Source of the DNA: Amorphophallus konjac | Taxonomy: Eukaryota > Streptophyta > Magnoliopsida > Alismatales > Araceae | Direction of reading: 5' to 3' | Length of the DNA: 64,000 nucleotides | NCBI GenBank assembly: GCA_022559845.1 | Contig: CM040128.1 | Location: 172,848,413-172,912,412, forward strand | Shown: piece by piece, positions 1 to 10,178 of the stretch | Position numbering within the stretch: position 1 is the stretch's first letter | Layout: the number at the start of each line of letters is the position of its first letter | The notes under the pieces: generated by a model | Seen by the model: the letters and a program-made list of their open reading frames with translations, nothing else | What the model was told of the DNA's origin: nothing | Database searches by the model: none | Made by a program: the position numbers and the translations under genes

Positions 1-310
1 TACTTACCCTCGGGTTATGGACTCTCCAGGAGAGTCCCCATTGAATTCACAAGGGTGAACACTTGGAAGGTCTTACGATAGACCGCCCATCATTTGTGTG
101 GTCTGTAACTGACCATTCAACATCCTCCAAAGAATCTGACGGCGGCCAGTTTAGGCGGACTTAACTTGACCGTTCTTACTCACTAGCGATTTATGATGAA
201 CCATTCACGATTCAACACGGTTATCAGTCAACCGCTCAAAACCCCTTGGCACGGTCTATTATCAACCGTTTTAACCTCTGCACGGCTTACTGAGAGCCGT
301 TCATCTGATC
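1..310. repeat. Degenerate CGG/CCG palindrome array, about 31-bp phase
   Basis: There is no gene here. Short palindromic pairs (a CGG-containing arm, about 7-9 nt, then a CCG-containing arm) begin at 156, 187 (weak), 218, 252 and 283, so the steps are 31, 31, 34 and 31 bp. A further pair, AGGTC...GACCG, lies at about 68-84. The array runs in phase into the minisatellite that starts at 341. The same pair type recurs in the LTRs of elements Y, B, C and E, so this is probably retroelement UTR or LTR sequence cut by the window edge. Confidence 0.6.
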
Positions 311-340
311 TGCAGCCCTTTGTCAGCCTGTTTGATTAAC

Positions 341-650
341 AGTCGGCGCGTGCGTCCCTCATCTCACTCAAGTCGGCCCGTGCATCCCTCATCTCACTCA
401 AGTCAGCGCGTGCGTCCCTCATCTCACTCAAGTCGGCGCGTTCATCCCTCATCTCACTCAAGTCGGCACGTGCGTCCTTCATCTCACTCAAGTCGTACAG
501 GTTGGCGCACTCATCTCACTCAAGTCAGTGCGTGCATCCCTCATCTCACTCAAGTCAGCGTGTGCATCCCTCATCTCACTCAAGTCGGCGTGGGCCTCTC
601 TCTCTCACTCAAAGTCGGCGTGTGCGTCGCTCGCTCACTCAAGTCGTGCG
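341..650 (+). repeat. 30-bp minisatellite, about 11 copies
   Basis: Units begin AGTCGGCGCGTGC and end CCTCATCTCACTCA. Cores fall near 344, 374, 404, 434, 464, 494, 526, 556, 586, 617 and 646, so steps are 29-32 bp. The sixth unit is rearranged and slightly longer. Open frames across the array (for example 320-688) are repeat translations rich in His, Ser and Arg and are not treated as genes. GCCGAC, the CRT/DRE core, occurs on the minus strand of many units. Confidence 0.9.
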
Positions 651-841
651 CATCTCTCAATCTCGCCCGTCTGTCTCACTCTCGCTAGTAGTCAAGTCGC
701 ATTCATTCATACATTCATTCATTCAGTCATAAAACAAAATAAAAAGCATATCACTAACATGTCATATCACATCATATGTACAAAAGGCGGGCCCAGTACA
801 AAGTCAAGCCTCTCCCTCTCCCTGGTCCCCGTCTTGGCTGC

Positions 842-3040
842 CATGGGGTTCGCCCCATTCCTGAGCATTGAGGTGTGTCGATTTGACGCAGCTCTGCTCT
901 ATGCCCTGCACGACCGCTGGCACCCAGTGAGTCGCGCGTTCCTTTTCCCGTGGGGGCATATGGTCCCCACGTTAGAGGACGTGGCCAAGCTCACTGACCT
1001 TTGAGTGCACGGGTCACCGGTTAGCGGGACTACTTTTCCCAACTATCGGGGGATGGCTCGAGAGTTGCTGGGCCAAGAGCTACGGCGCCCCGAGAGGCAG
1101 TCGACCCTTCTTCCCCGGGCTGGTCTTTAGGACAGCCTTGGCTTACGGCGAGCAGGAGTTGCGGTCGGGGAGCGACCGGAGAGCACTTGCAGCGGCTGGT
1201 AGAGCTGGCGCGGCCGAGGGTTGCAGCAGGACCGGGAGCGGAGGCAGACCAAGTTTTACGGTAGTTCTGATGTTGCTATTCGGACGGCTTCTCTTCTCCA
1301 CGCGGGTGGATGTGATGAGCTGCCGCTTCCTCCCCTTCCTTCAGGAGCTCGAGCACGTTGGGGACTACGCCTGGGGAGCGGCAGTCCTCGCCTTCTTCTT
1401 TGACACCCTAAGTTCGACGGCACGTCGGACGATGCTTGGGGGCTTCTCCCCCTTACTCCAGGTACGACTCTCTATCTTAGACTTAATTATGCGATTCTAT
1501 ATGCTTCTTAAATGCTGACACAACATTGTGATGCAGGTGTGGGCCTACGTGCGCTTACGGGGGCTGGGCAGAGGCGAGGAGACCCGTCCTGGGCTCCTGC
1601 ATATTGCACGGAGGTGGACAGCACCTCGGGAGATGACCGCCCTGAGACGACAGGTCCGGGAGCTGTAGGACGACCTAGACGCTCTACCGTACACCTCGGT
1701 ACACTTCTGAACTTAGACTTTTAATTTAAATGCAATTTCTATATGAGACTGATGTCGATGTAACTTCCTACTCCTTGCAGGTACGGTGGACGCCTTATGC
1801 GGAGGAGGGCCAAGAGGGTCAGCCGTGGGTGGCCAGTGCCCTTGCCTTCTTTGGACGAGACGTGTGGCTTCACTGCATGAATGCGGTGGAGCCACTACAC
1901 TTTAGATTGGTGATGAGGACCATCGGGGTCCATCAGCCCGCGGTGGAGTTCCCTGCGCCTGAGAAGGTGGGGGAATGAGTGACGAGGATGACGCAAGGAC
2001 TCGGCGAGGTGTTCGATTAGACAGCAAGGAACGCCACACAGGTCACCGACTGGACCGCACGAGGGCGAGCAGTGACTGCCCGAGCAGAGAGTGACAGTGC
2101 GTACTACACTGCATACGCTCGGCACTACCGAGACCAGATGTTTCGGGGTGCTCACCGATCGGTGCGACTTCTAAACTTAAACTATGTCTATCATGCTTAC
2201 AATTCCTATATGATGATGCACTGACACATGGACTTCTAAATGCAGATCGACCCTGAGGGACGACTGGCGGAGTTGCAGGGACTTCTGCACTCCACCATCC
2301 GGGAGCGAGATGAGGCCAGGCAGGCCCTCGCCTTGCTGGTGAGTTTTCTAAACCCTAAACTCTTTAAATTGTGCAATTCTATATGATTATGCATGTGACT
2401 GACCTGGAGTATTTGGATGCAGCGCGCCGAGGGAGCTCAGAGGGCGAGACCAGACGCTCCTTCCTCTTCTACGACCCGGCTCCAGCCGACCAGGCTGTGA
2501 GAGACGCCGACTTTGCCAGGATGGTGACGCGGGCCAAAGCGGCCGAGGTGGCGCTCACCGAGAGGGTACGCAACTCTACACTTCCCTTTGCTTATTATGC
2601 TTAAGAATGAAATGTTTATGCGACTGACTAACAATGATATGTGGATGCAGACGTCCGAGCTGACCCGCCTCTGGGCAGAGCTAGAGTAGAGCCGAGCAGC
2701 GGCTAGAGAGGAGGTGGCCCGTGTGCAAGAGGAGGCTGCCCGGAGCCGACCAGCGGACACGTTGGAGACGACACTTCTCTGGGCCGAGCTAGAGCGACTC
2801 CGGGCTGGTGCGACCGAGGCGGATCACCACCGGGCCGAGGCAGAGCGTTACCAAACCGAGGCGGAGCGGTGCCGGACAGAAGCGGCCGAGCTACGCGGGG
2901 AGCTGCGAGCTTATAAGGACATTAGCCGGCGCTCACACAGCGGGACTCTGAGCGTCAGCCACGGTACGCACGGTTCCGTCAGGAGTTACTTCACGGGTTC
3001 CTCCGGTCAGCGGAGGAACGAGGAGGACGAGCAGCGCTAG
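842..3040 (+). pseudogene. Plant mobile domain (PMD) gene, six exons, decayed
   Basis: The translation matches the PMD (aminotransferase-like, MAIN/MAIL type) family. Early exon 1 has the ALHDRWHP and TLEDVAKLTDL region. Later exon 1 has LPFLQELEHVGDYAWGAAVL. Exon 3 has WTPYAEE and an AVEPLHFRLVMRTIGVHQP segment. Suggested exons are about 842-1460, 1537-1698, 1781-2161, 2246-2338, 2423-2565 and 2651-3040, with GT/AG borders; exons 2, 3 and 4 are whole numbers of codons. The last exon encodes an Ala/Glu/Arg-rich coiled coil and ends at a stop near 3040. The gene is broken by a TGA at 1002, a stop or frameshift near 1128, a TAG in exon 2, a TGA at 1976, a TAG near 2018, an apparent indel in exon 5 and a TAG at 2687. 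PMD proteins of Arabidopsis act in the nucleus in silencing and genome stability; PMD copies inside transposable elements are known. The start codon is uncertain because an ATG at 770 is also in frame. Confidence 0.75.
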
Positions 3041-3287
3041 CGACGTCAGTGCGACGAGGCGACATCAGCGATGCCTCCCCCGAAGAGGCATGAGGGTGGT
3101 GGAGACAGCGCTCCCTCTGAAAGTCTGGCAGTGCTAAGTACACTACGCGGACCTGCAGCCACGAGGTGCGGGTCCTGCGCTTTCCCTGCATTCATTCATT
3201 CATTTTAAATGCATTTTAGTAATTAATTTAAGTTTTTTGTACCATTTCTAAATAAGAAGATCAAGCTTTGAATCTCTGTCATAAGAG
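3041..3287. other. 3' flank of the PMD gene, no feature seen
   Basis: This holds a short CATT microsatellite (near 3188-3205) followed by AT-rich sequence. There is no coding signal and no clear polyadenylation signal. Confidence 0.4.
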
Positions 3288-3668
3288 CGGTTCACAACGG
3301 GCCGCTCGTCCCTTGAACGGTCCCATATTCACTGCTTTATTCCTCTGGTTCTGTCGATTTGAATGGGCTGATGTTGACCATCCTTAACTTGGATGGGTCA
3401 TCATGCACCGTTTGTCCCTCAAGCTTCCTAGGGTAGAACGGCCACTCCTGGGCCATGTAAATGTTGGACGGTCCTATGGGGACCGTATTGTTCTGCGTTG
3501 ATGGTGCGTTGAGCGGACCAAAGTGGCCCGTATGTTTTTTGTACGGTGATCCTCTCACCGTCCCTGCTTTGTTCAATTCTACTATTGAGTGGAGTTGAAC
3601 GGCCTGTTCCTAGCCGTATGAATGTTGGGCGGTCCTATGTGGGCCGCATGGTTTGGTTTGTGCGGTTT
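3288..3668. repeat. CGGYC/GACCG palindrome array
   Basis: CGG arms lie at 3288, 3318, 3439, 3469, 3514, 3544, 3600, 3630 and 3663. Close steps are 30, 30, 30, 30 and 33 bp, and the 121-bp gap equals four steps. Many arms have a GACCG or GGCCG partner 7-9 nt downstream. Spacers between units are not conserved. Confidence 0.7.
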
Positions 3669-3846
3669 CTGTTCAACCGCTCTACCGTCGTCTTCCTCGA
3701 CGACGGTGAGGGTTCCCCCGTCGGAGGGGGGCCGCCATGGCTCCCCTAACCGGCCCCCTAAGCATCTCTAACCCCCCCAAAAAGCCTCTAAACTAGCATG
3801 CATTGAAAAAAATTAAAGAAAATGAGAGAAAAGGGGGGAGGCCTAC

Positions 3847-4062
3847 CTCGGGGTCGTGGGGCTTCTTGACCGCCCTCGCCGGTGCATCTTCTCCGGCGAC
3901 CTCTCCCTCCCCGACGGAGGCTTCTTCCTTGGCGGCGACCACGGCGAGCTCCTCCATAGTCACCTCTGGCGTCTCCTCTTCCCTAGCCGACGGTGGTGGT
4001 GGCGACGGCGAGCCTTCACCGGTGGCCGACGGTCGTGCCGCCTGATGCTTCGTCCTTGTCAT
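3847..4062 (-). CDS. Putative first exon of an unknown Ala/Glu/Pro-rich protein
   Basis: An ATG at 4062 opens a 72-codon reading frame on the minus strand that runs into a possible splice donor (GAG|GTAGGC) at 3847/3846. Without splicing it stops at about 3793. The product starts MTRTKHQAARP, then is rich in Ser, Pro, Glu and Ala. I do not recognise a family. The start loosely resembles the histone H3 tail (M-x-R-T-K-x-x-A-R), which may be chance. It lies tail to tail with the PMD gene inside the same presumed retroelement. Biased composition makes a chance frame possible; an overlapping plus-strand frame at 3803-4045 is judged a shadow. Confidence 0.35.
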
Positions 4063-4243
4063 CGCGGAGGTGAGGAGGGGGGCCTTGAGATGGAGAGAGA
4101 GGGCTTGGGGGTTTGAGTGATTGAGAGAGCTTGGGAGAGGATTGAGAAAGAATGGGGTGTGTGTGGCCCCTTCGTCCTCTCCACCGTGTGTTACAATGGA
4201 GGGAGGCGAAGGGGTTTCGATTTTTTGAGATTACAGAGATGAA

Positions 4244-4490
4244 CGGTCTATCGTTGGACCGTTTATATTTAAGCGGTTAAACTCTGACCGCACATCCCCC
4301 ATGGCCGTTAGCTTTAAGTCGATTTGAATTCCAGGTATGAGCGGTCCCTGGTGGACCGTTCTTCATGAGACGGTATTTTAGTGACCGTTCATCCTTGGTG
4401 ATCTGCCTCTTTGAATATGTTCAAATGCCAGGTGCGCACGGTTAAATGGAGACCGTTCTTATAAGTTATGCGGTGTAAATATGACCGTTT
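4244..4490. repeat. CGGYC/GACCG palindrome array
   Basis: CGG arms lie at 4244, 4273, 4342, 4371, 4439 and 4471, giving steps of 29, 69, 29, 68 and 32 bp, that is one or two units of about 31-34 bp. Nearly every arm has a GACCG partner 7-9 nt downstream. Confidence 0.7.
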
Positions 4491-5430
4491 ATCTTGGAGT
4501 GATGAATTTGAATCGTGAATGTCAATCTTTTGGGAATATTATTGCCTAACCATCTTATGCAGGGTCACTCCATTCAGTCCCGCCGTTTCACCTGCACAGG
4601 TAAGTCAGGTATGGCTTTCTATCCCTACATCCCTTATTGCATTATTATATGGTACTATTATATATTGTCTCGAGAACCAGTTGGTTATCTACGTGTTCCA
4701 GGATCTGATGTTCCCCTTCAACAAAAACAATGATGATCCAGGTTCACGTACTTAATCTTCGGATAGGCCATTGAGTTGGGATGTCACGGGGAGGATGGTT
4801 CTATCCCGCACGCCTTGGTTATGGGTGGTATCTTGACTCTGATGTTCCCATCTTAGCAATATTATTCTCGAGTATTTGATATTTTAATCTTTCTTTGCAT
4901 TCATTTTTAAGATTTCTCTTATTTTTAGCCCAGCATGCATCATACGCATCTTTTGAGCTTTCATGCCCCATGGTTTGCTTGAAGAATGTCCCATCAGTGG
5001 TGGTCAGCTGTGCGTTCAAGTGTTCGAGTAAGAGGAACTAATTCCACTCTGAGTTGGAAGGTTTTCTTTGATCAATTCGTTTGGTTTGGTTGATTGAAAG
5101 GTCCCCGCCTGGAGTTTTAGCCTGTTTCCTTTAATTTAGACACTTGCTTTTGTGGCCCCCTCATTGGACCGCAGGATTATGTCCCCCGTGAGGTTGGACT
5201 TGTCGGTTTATTTTCATTTAGTTCCTCCAGACTGGCATCGCTTTTGGTTTAATCATTCCTGGCGTTTGGTTCAGAGTTTTCCGGAAGATTCCAGTCGCTT
5301 ATTGATGGAAACGGGTGTCGTTTTACCTTAACGCCCACTTTTTCCGGTCCACTCCGCTGCATTTCTTCTCCACTCCATGTTCCATGTCACTTTCGCCTCA
5401 CCTCCGCTCGCTCCCCTGCAAAGAGGACGT
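4491..5430. other. Non-coding interior of element Y
   Basis: I see no conserved coding sequence. The stretch has short AT-rich runs and possible splice-like signals (CAGGTAAGT at about 4598). It lies between the palindrome array and the polypurine tract of the probable LTR, so it is most likely the 3' untranslated part of element Y. Confidence 0.35.
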
Positions 5431-5440
5431 TAAGGAGGGG
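5431..5440 (+). other. Polypurine tract upstream of LTR Y
   Basis: TAAGGAGGGG followed by CATT and then TGTTGACACCC. A purine run immediately before a TG start is the usual plus-strand primer site next to a 3' LTR. Confidence 0.5.
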
Positions 5441-5444
5441 CATT

Positions 5445-7370
5445 TGTTGACACCCATTTTATCCTGATAAGTTGAGTCGTTTCACTTACTCACTTTGGTT
5501 GATGCCTCGAGTTGCCCATCACTCGTTGGGGCTATTTTTAAGTATATCTTGGGCTAGTCTCATGGGTTACCTCCCTCCTTGGTTAAGTCCAAGTCATTTC
5601 AGAGTTTAATGGGCCTGGGTTTTGGTTGATTGCACTTTTCCTACGAGTTTCAACTCCCACATGCATGTACGGTTCATCCACGACCGCTCAACACATGTGC
5701 GGTTACCTATGGGCCGTCAATATATTTTTGGAACATTTTGGCTAATTTTCTGAATTTCCACCGTCAAGCATTCATGCGGTCCTAGTAGGCCCGTTCAACT
5801 CAATGAACGGGCCTATGTCAACCGCTCATATCTTAGAGTCCTACGCTTGACAACTTTCTCAGATAATTATCCAACTAATTGAATTATCACCGACAAGGCT
5901 AGAACTGTTTGCCCTTGTCCGCTCTACAGTTGAACGGTCTCCATAGAGCCGCTCATCTATGAGAGTCCAACGGCGGGCGTTCCGGTCAGTTAGAGGGATA
6001 ATTGGGATTATTTTCTTATTATTTGAATTTCCACCGACGGGTATGGACGGTTAGTTTATAACCGCCCACCTGGTTAAGCGGTCTATCGTGAGACCGTTCA
6101 TACCGTCGACTGCTGAATTTTAACGGATTTTAATCCTTTAATCCATGGTTTTACCCCAACTTCTTTTATCAATATCTCCGTGGATACTCAACCATTTTGG
6201 CTGCCGTTTCGACTGGATGAGAGATAATTATATTATCTATGATTTATCTTTAATAATCTCATCCCGAAAATGGCTCAAAACCCTAGTTTCGGGGGTGGCT
6301 TTCTAGGCTCTATAAATAGACCCTAAAGGCCGGACTTGAAAAGGGGGGAGATTTTTGATCGATGGCGAAGCCGTGCCGCATCCTTGAGCGACCTAGCACC
6401 AAGGAGGGAGACCTCTACGTCCATACGAGCCTCCGGTTCAGGGAGTAGTCCACGCTTTGAGTTGTTTGTGCTTGTCATAGTTTTCGTCGTTTTTCCTTGC
6501 ATGCATTGTTTCCTCCCCACGTCCCCCTTCGTTTTCATCATCATGCACACCTCCACCCATGTTTTTGTCACCCTAGGGGTTTAAAACCCCCCAGGTATCT
6601 CCCTTTTCATTTGTTTATGGTTATTTCTTCCCATATGAACATTTATTACACCATTCAGTCCTGATCTAGGTGTTCTTCTTGTGTCTTCACGTTGTTTTGC
6701 AGGTCAGCACTTCATCAGTACGAGGCCCATCCCCTCTGGCCGGCTGGAGAGGGTGGAGGTGAACCCTTTAGCAACTTCTGGCGTGATGGACTCGAGCGGT
6801 TCTTGACTACCCGTTCAAGATGACGTGCGGCTGTATAGGAACCGCCCTTCTTCTTCCTGCGGTCTTCTTCAAGCCGTCCATCCTCTAGGAGCGCTTCCTC
6901 CCGCACGTTCTGCAGCACCCCTACGCGGTCTATCGTAAGACCGCACGTCTATAGGCGGCTCTTCATCAACCGCTCATCCTCCCAGTGCTGCAGCTAGGCG
7001 AGTGTCTCCCTTTCTTTTCCAAACCACGGCGTGTTCATCACGTTCAGTGCTTTGGTGGCGATCACGGTCACTTTCATTTGCCTTGCTCCTCTTACTGTTT
7101 TTCATTTAATTATGCATCACATTGTTGATCCATTCATAGCACATATTCCATCACGGTAAAGAGGAGGAAAAATATATCTACAGTAGCGGCTTCCCTTCGG
7201 GCCGCATCTTCTTCCTTATTTTCCAAGGTACACGGCGCCGCCTTCATATTTCCGTCATCCATTTGGCGCTGTAAGTCCTTGGTGGCGATCACGGTCAGTT
7301 CTTCTATCTCTTCTCGCCCTTGTTTTCATTGTCTATATTGCATGTTTATGCATGTTCACTTGCTAGTTAA
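5445..7370 (+). mobile_element. Probable 3' LTR of element Y (right end uncertain)
   Basis: It starts TGTTGACACCC directly after a polypurine tract. TATAAATA at 6311-6318 fits the LTR promoter. CGGYC/GACCG units lie upstream of the TATA (5670, 5700, 5777, 5808, 5905, 5935, 6048, 6079) and downstream of it (6797, 6828, 6860, 6926, 6956). A leader intron is possible at about 6595-6702 (CAG|GTATCT to TTTTGCAG). A 19-bp sequence, TTGGTGGCGATCACGGTCA, occurs at about 7052 and again at about 7279. I could not find the CA end or a target duplication, so the right border is a guess placed where B-related sequence begins. Ty3/gypsy-type is likely; lineage is not determined. Confidence 0.5.
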
Positions 7371-7371
7371 G

Positions 7372-8604
7372 GGGCTGGGTAGATTAATCTATCTACAATA
7401 TCATGCATGAAAATCAACATGAATAAACTCTATAGCATGATAGATCAAGAATAGGTCAGCCAATATGCGTGGATTTATGTAATAACAAGAGAATTTTCTT
7501 TTTACTCAATTAGGGCTAGTTCATGCATGAATATTATACTTAGATACATAGTCATAATGAAAACATAAAATTCTCAATGTACAATGCATGAAATCGACTG
7601 GAAACAAAGGGATTTTATCCCTAATGGCATGTTTAAGCCGTTCATGAGATAACCTACCTCAAATGGCACTCCTAGACTGCCAATTTCTGACTGGAAGTAA
7701 GCCCTAGTTTAGCACGTTCTGTGCTAAACTAGCCACTTCACCCCATTGTATCTCTTGATTCCCTTGACCTATAGACGTGAAAATTGGAGGGTAGATAGAA
7801 GATATAAAGGGTAACATAAAGTTCTAAAGACATAATCGCTAAATACCTCGTTTAGGACTTCTAATTTCCTGATCTTCACTGGACCGTTCTACAGATTCCT
7901 GGGTTATTGGTGCAGGATCAGCAACTTTGAAAGCTTCTAACTCTTTGTAGACTTGATCTCCTAGAACAAAATTTGGAGCGTAGTTAGTCCTTAGTATTAG
8001 CAACAAAAACCTTTAAACAACTTACCTCTAATTCTGCCTCCTTACCTTCGTTCCACGCGAGCCAAAAGTAGGGGTCGCACAGGTCAACTTGGGGTCTATT
8101 TATAAGATTTCGTTAGGGTTTCAAAGATTTGGATGACTTTAGAGTCCTAATTAGGTATTAGATCGATCCCTGAGAGTCCTAAGCATGTTTACAAGTTTGT
8201 ATACTTCGGTCTCTAGGAGTTTGGATGCCAAAATTCCAATCTTTTTACACTTTCTTCCACTCACGGACTCTGTAGCGCTTAGCGGTCATATGGGTTACAG
8301 CCCTCATCCTCTATGCGGTATCGCGATAGACCGCATTCTTTCTAGGCGCCGAATTTGAAATTAATTCAAACTCTCCCTCCATTATCCATCTATTTATCCT
8401 ATTTATCTCTAAATTCTGTGACTATACCAATTTCTAGAATATGGGCCAAGGTCCAAAACCATAATTTGGGCCAAAAGAGATCCTTTAAATGGGTCTAATC
8501 CTCTTGGATTAGAGTAAGGCTATATTAATTAAAATAAATTCATTTAATAGCCCGTTTAGTCCATTTATATTTAATAAATTTTTAGAAATTTCTCGGGCGT
8601 TACA
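7372..8604 (-). mobile_element. Reversed LTR fragment related to family B
   Basis: Read on the minus strand it starts TGTAACGCCCGAGAAAT at 8604, nearly the start of solo LTR B (TATAACGCCCGAGAATT at 10179). A TATAAATAGA box lies at about 8096-8105 (minus) and a shared block, GAGGTAGGTTATCTCATGAA (minus strand, near 7645-7665), matches B near 11163. It carries CGGTC/GACCG units near 8300. It is shorter than B (3285 bp), so the far end is missing or cut. The left border is approximate. Confidence 0.55.
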
Positions 8605-10178
8605 TGCTACGTTGGACAGAGGTTGCCGGTAGGTGCGTTGCTGTGGTGCTATGTTTGAGGAATTTACAGCGAGGTCAGGTGGCTGATGAGGATTGTTCGT
8701 GATTAAGTGGCCATGAGTGTGCTCTGAGGGAGTTATTGTCATTTTGGCCTCCCCAATTTGAGGTTTATCCAGCCCCTGAGGTGCCAAGATCGTGGTTTAA
8801 GGTGGCAGAACGGGTGCTCTAGTCGAGAAATGTGCTCGGACGAGCGAAAGATCTTCCGGATGAGCTACTAATTGTCAAGCCCGATGTTCTTGTCATGCTC
8901 TGTGGCGTCAGAAATGATGTGCTAGTCCCGACTATTTTACGAATTTTGAGGCAGGATTGGGTAGAGATGTCTCAGTAAGCTTTAAGTCCTGCATTTCTAC
9001 TCATGAATGGACTATCTTAGTCCTGCATTGGGTTCGAGATTGTGTGGCGGTGGCTTGGTTTTGGCCCAAATTGTGGAATTTGGGGCCATTATGCACTGCC
9101 TTGGATGCATTGTGCGAGATTGCAGGCGAGATATGAAGGTTCCGCGGTAGATTTGGGACGGATGGTGAGCGTTGGCAGGTGCCGATCGTGGTTCTTGTCG
9201 TGGGTCTTGGCGTGGTGGTCCGCGCGATGGCAGCTCAGAAGATGGATGTTTTGAGGATCCGAGTACCAAGGATGGATCAGTGTTAGCACGGATATAATTG
9301 AGGGAATAATTTCTGGTGGCTAGAGATGTGGCAGCCATCGAGCCTGGCGTCGTTCGTAGTTTCTTCACTCCTCGGTAAGTGTTTTGGAGTGTAAATGGGT
9401 TCGAGATCCGAGGTAGGCTTAGGTGAGGAGTGTATGACAGCGGCTTCCTCAACCGCTGTGGTAGTATGTGTGGCTGGCGATCAGCAGAGTCAGTGCTCGA
9501 GGTATGGCGAGTTACAGTTCGAGAAATTGCAAGGAGGTGCATTGAGACATGCTATGATCATGGTCCGACAAAACACTTGGCGAGTGTTGTCGGAGGGGTT
9601 GACCTGACGCGAGGCAATGGTTTTCTGGTGCCAAAAGGTGCAGTTCCCTGCATGCACGAGGTTCGAGGTCAGGTCGAGCATGGAGATCTCTCGATTTGTT
9701 AGAAGTATGTTGGTTTCTCCTTGGTTGGAGAGATCACGTTTTTCCAAGTTCATCGTCTTGCATTATGTGTTCGGATTTGTTGGCCTCTCTTGTGTGCCAT
9801 GAAGTCCATGCGAGATGAGTCCTATATTTTGGCAATGAGGTTGCCTGTGAGAAGCGCTGTCCTTTTCCCCTTGATGCGCAAAGGCGCTGGCATTATTCTG
9901 AAAGGATGTGTGCCAGTTGGGCGATGATTGCGAAGACTCGTAGTTGGTGTTGAGGTTCCCGATGTGTTGGATCGGAGCCTACGGAGTTTCTGAGGATTGC
10001 CAGATTAGGAGAAAGAATCTGTGCTTGGGTCGAGGTAATGGGGCTTTTCCTCACCCCATTTTCCCAGAGTTAGCCAGTCGAGTTTAGGATTGTCGGGATG
10101 GCAGATCCCGAGTCGTCGCTATGGTTTTTGCGTGCGTAGATCAAAGTGCGCAGCAGAAGCATAGTGGGCCTATAACCC
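8605..10178 (+). mobile_element. Body of element X, left piece, no coding signal
   Basis: Joined to 13469-14623 by the perfect AACCC duplication around solo LTR B, and through that to 27072-27592. No gag or pol motif is visible on either strand. Minus-strand open frames such as 9012-9542 have no recognisable domain and reflect base composition. X may be a non-autonomous element whose retained body is non-coding, or this may be 3' untranslated sequence of a larger one. Confidence 0.5.

Noticed and set aside
341..650. CRISPR-like array
   Set aside because: Units are 30-bp tandem repeats without unique spacers, in plant DNA with no cas genes.
320..732. Open frames across the minisatellite
   Set aside because: Simple translations of the 30-bp repeat, open in several frames.
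9012..9542. 176-codon minus-strand frame
   Set aside because: Composition-driven frame in the non-coding body of X with no domain or codon pattern.
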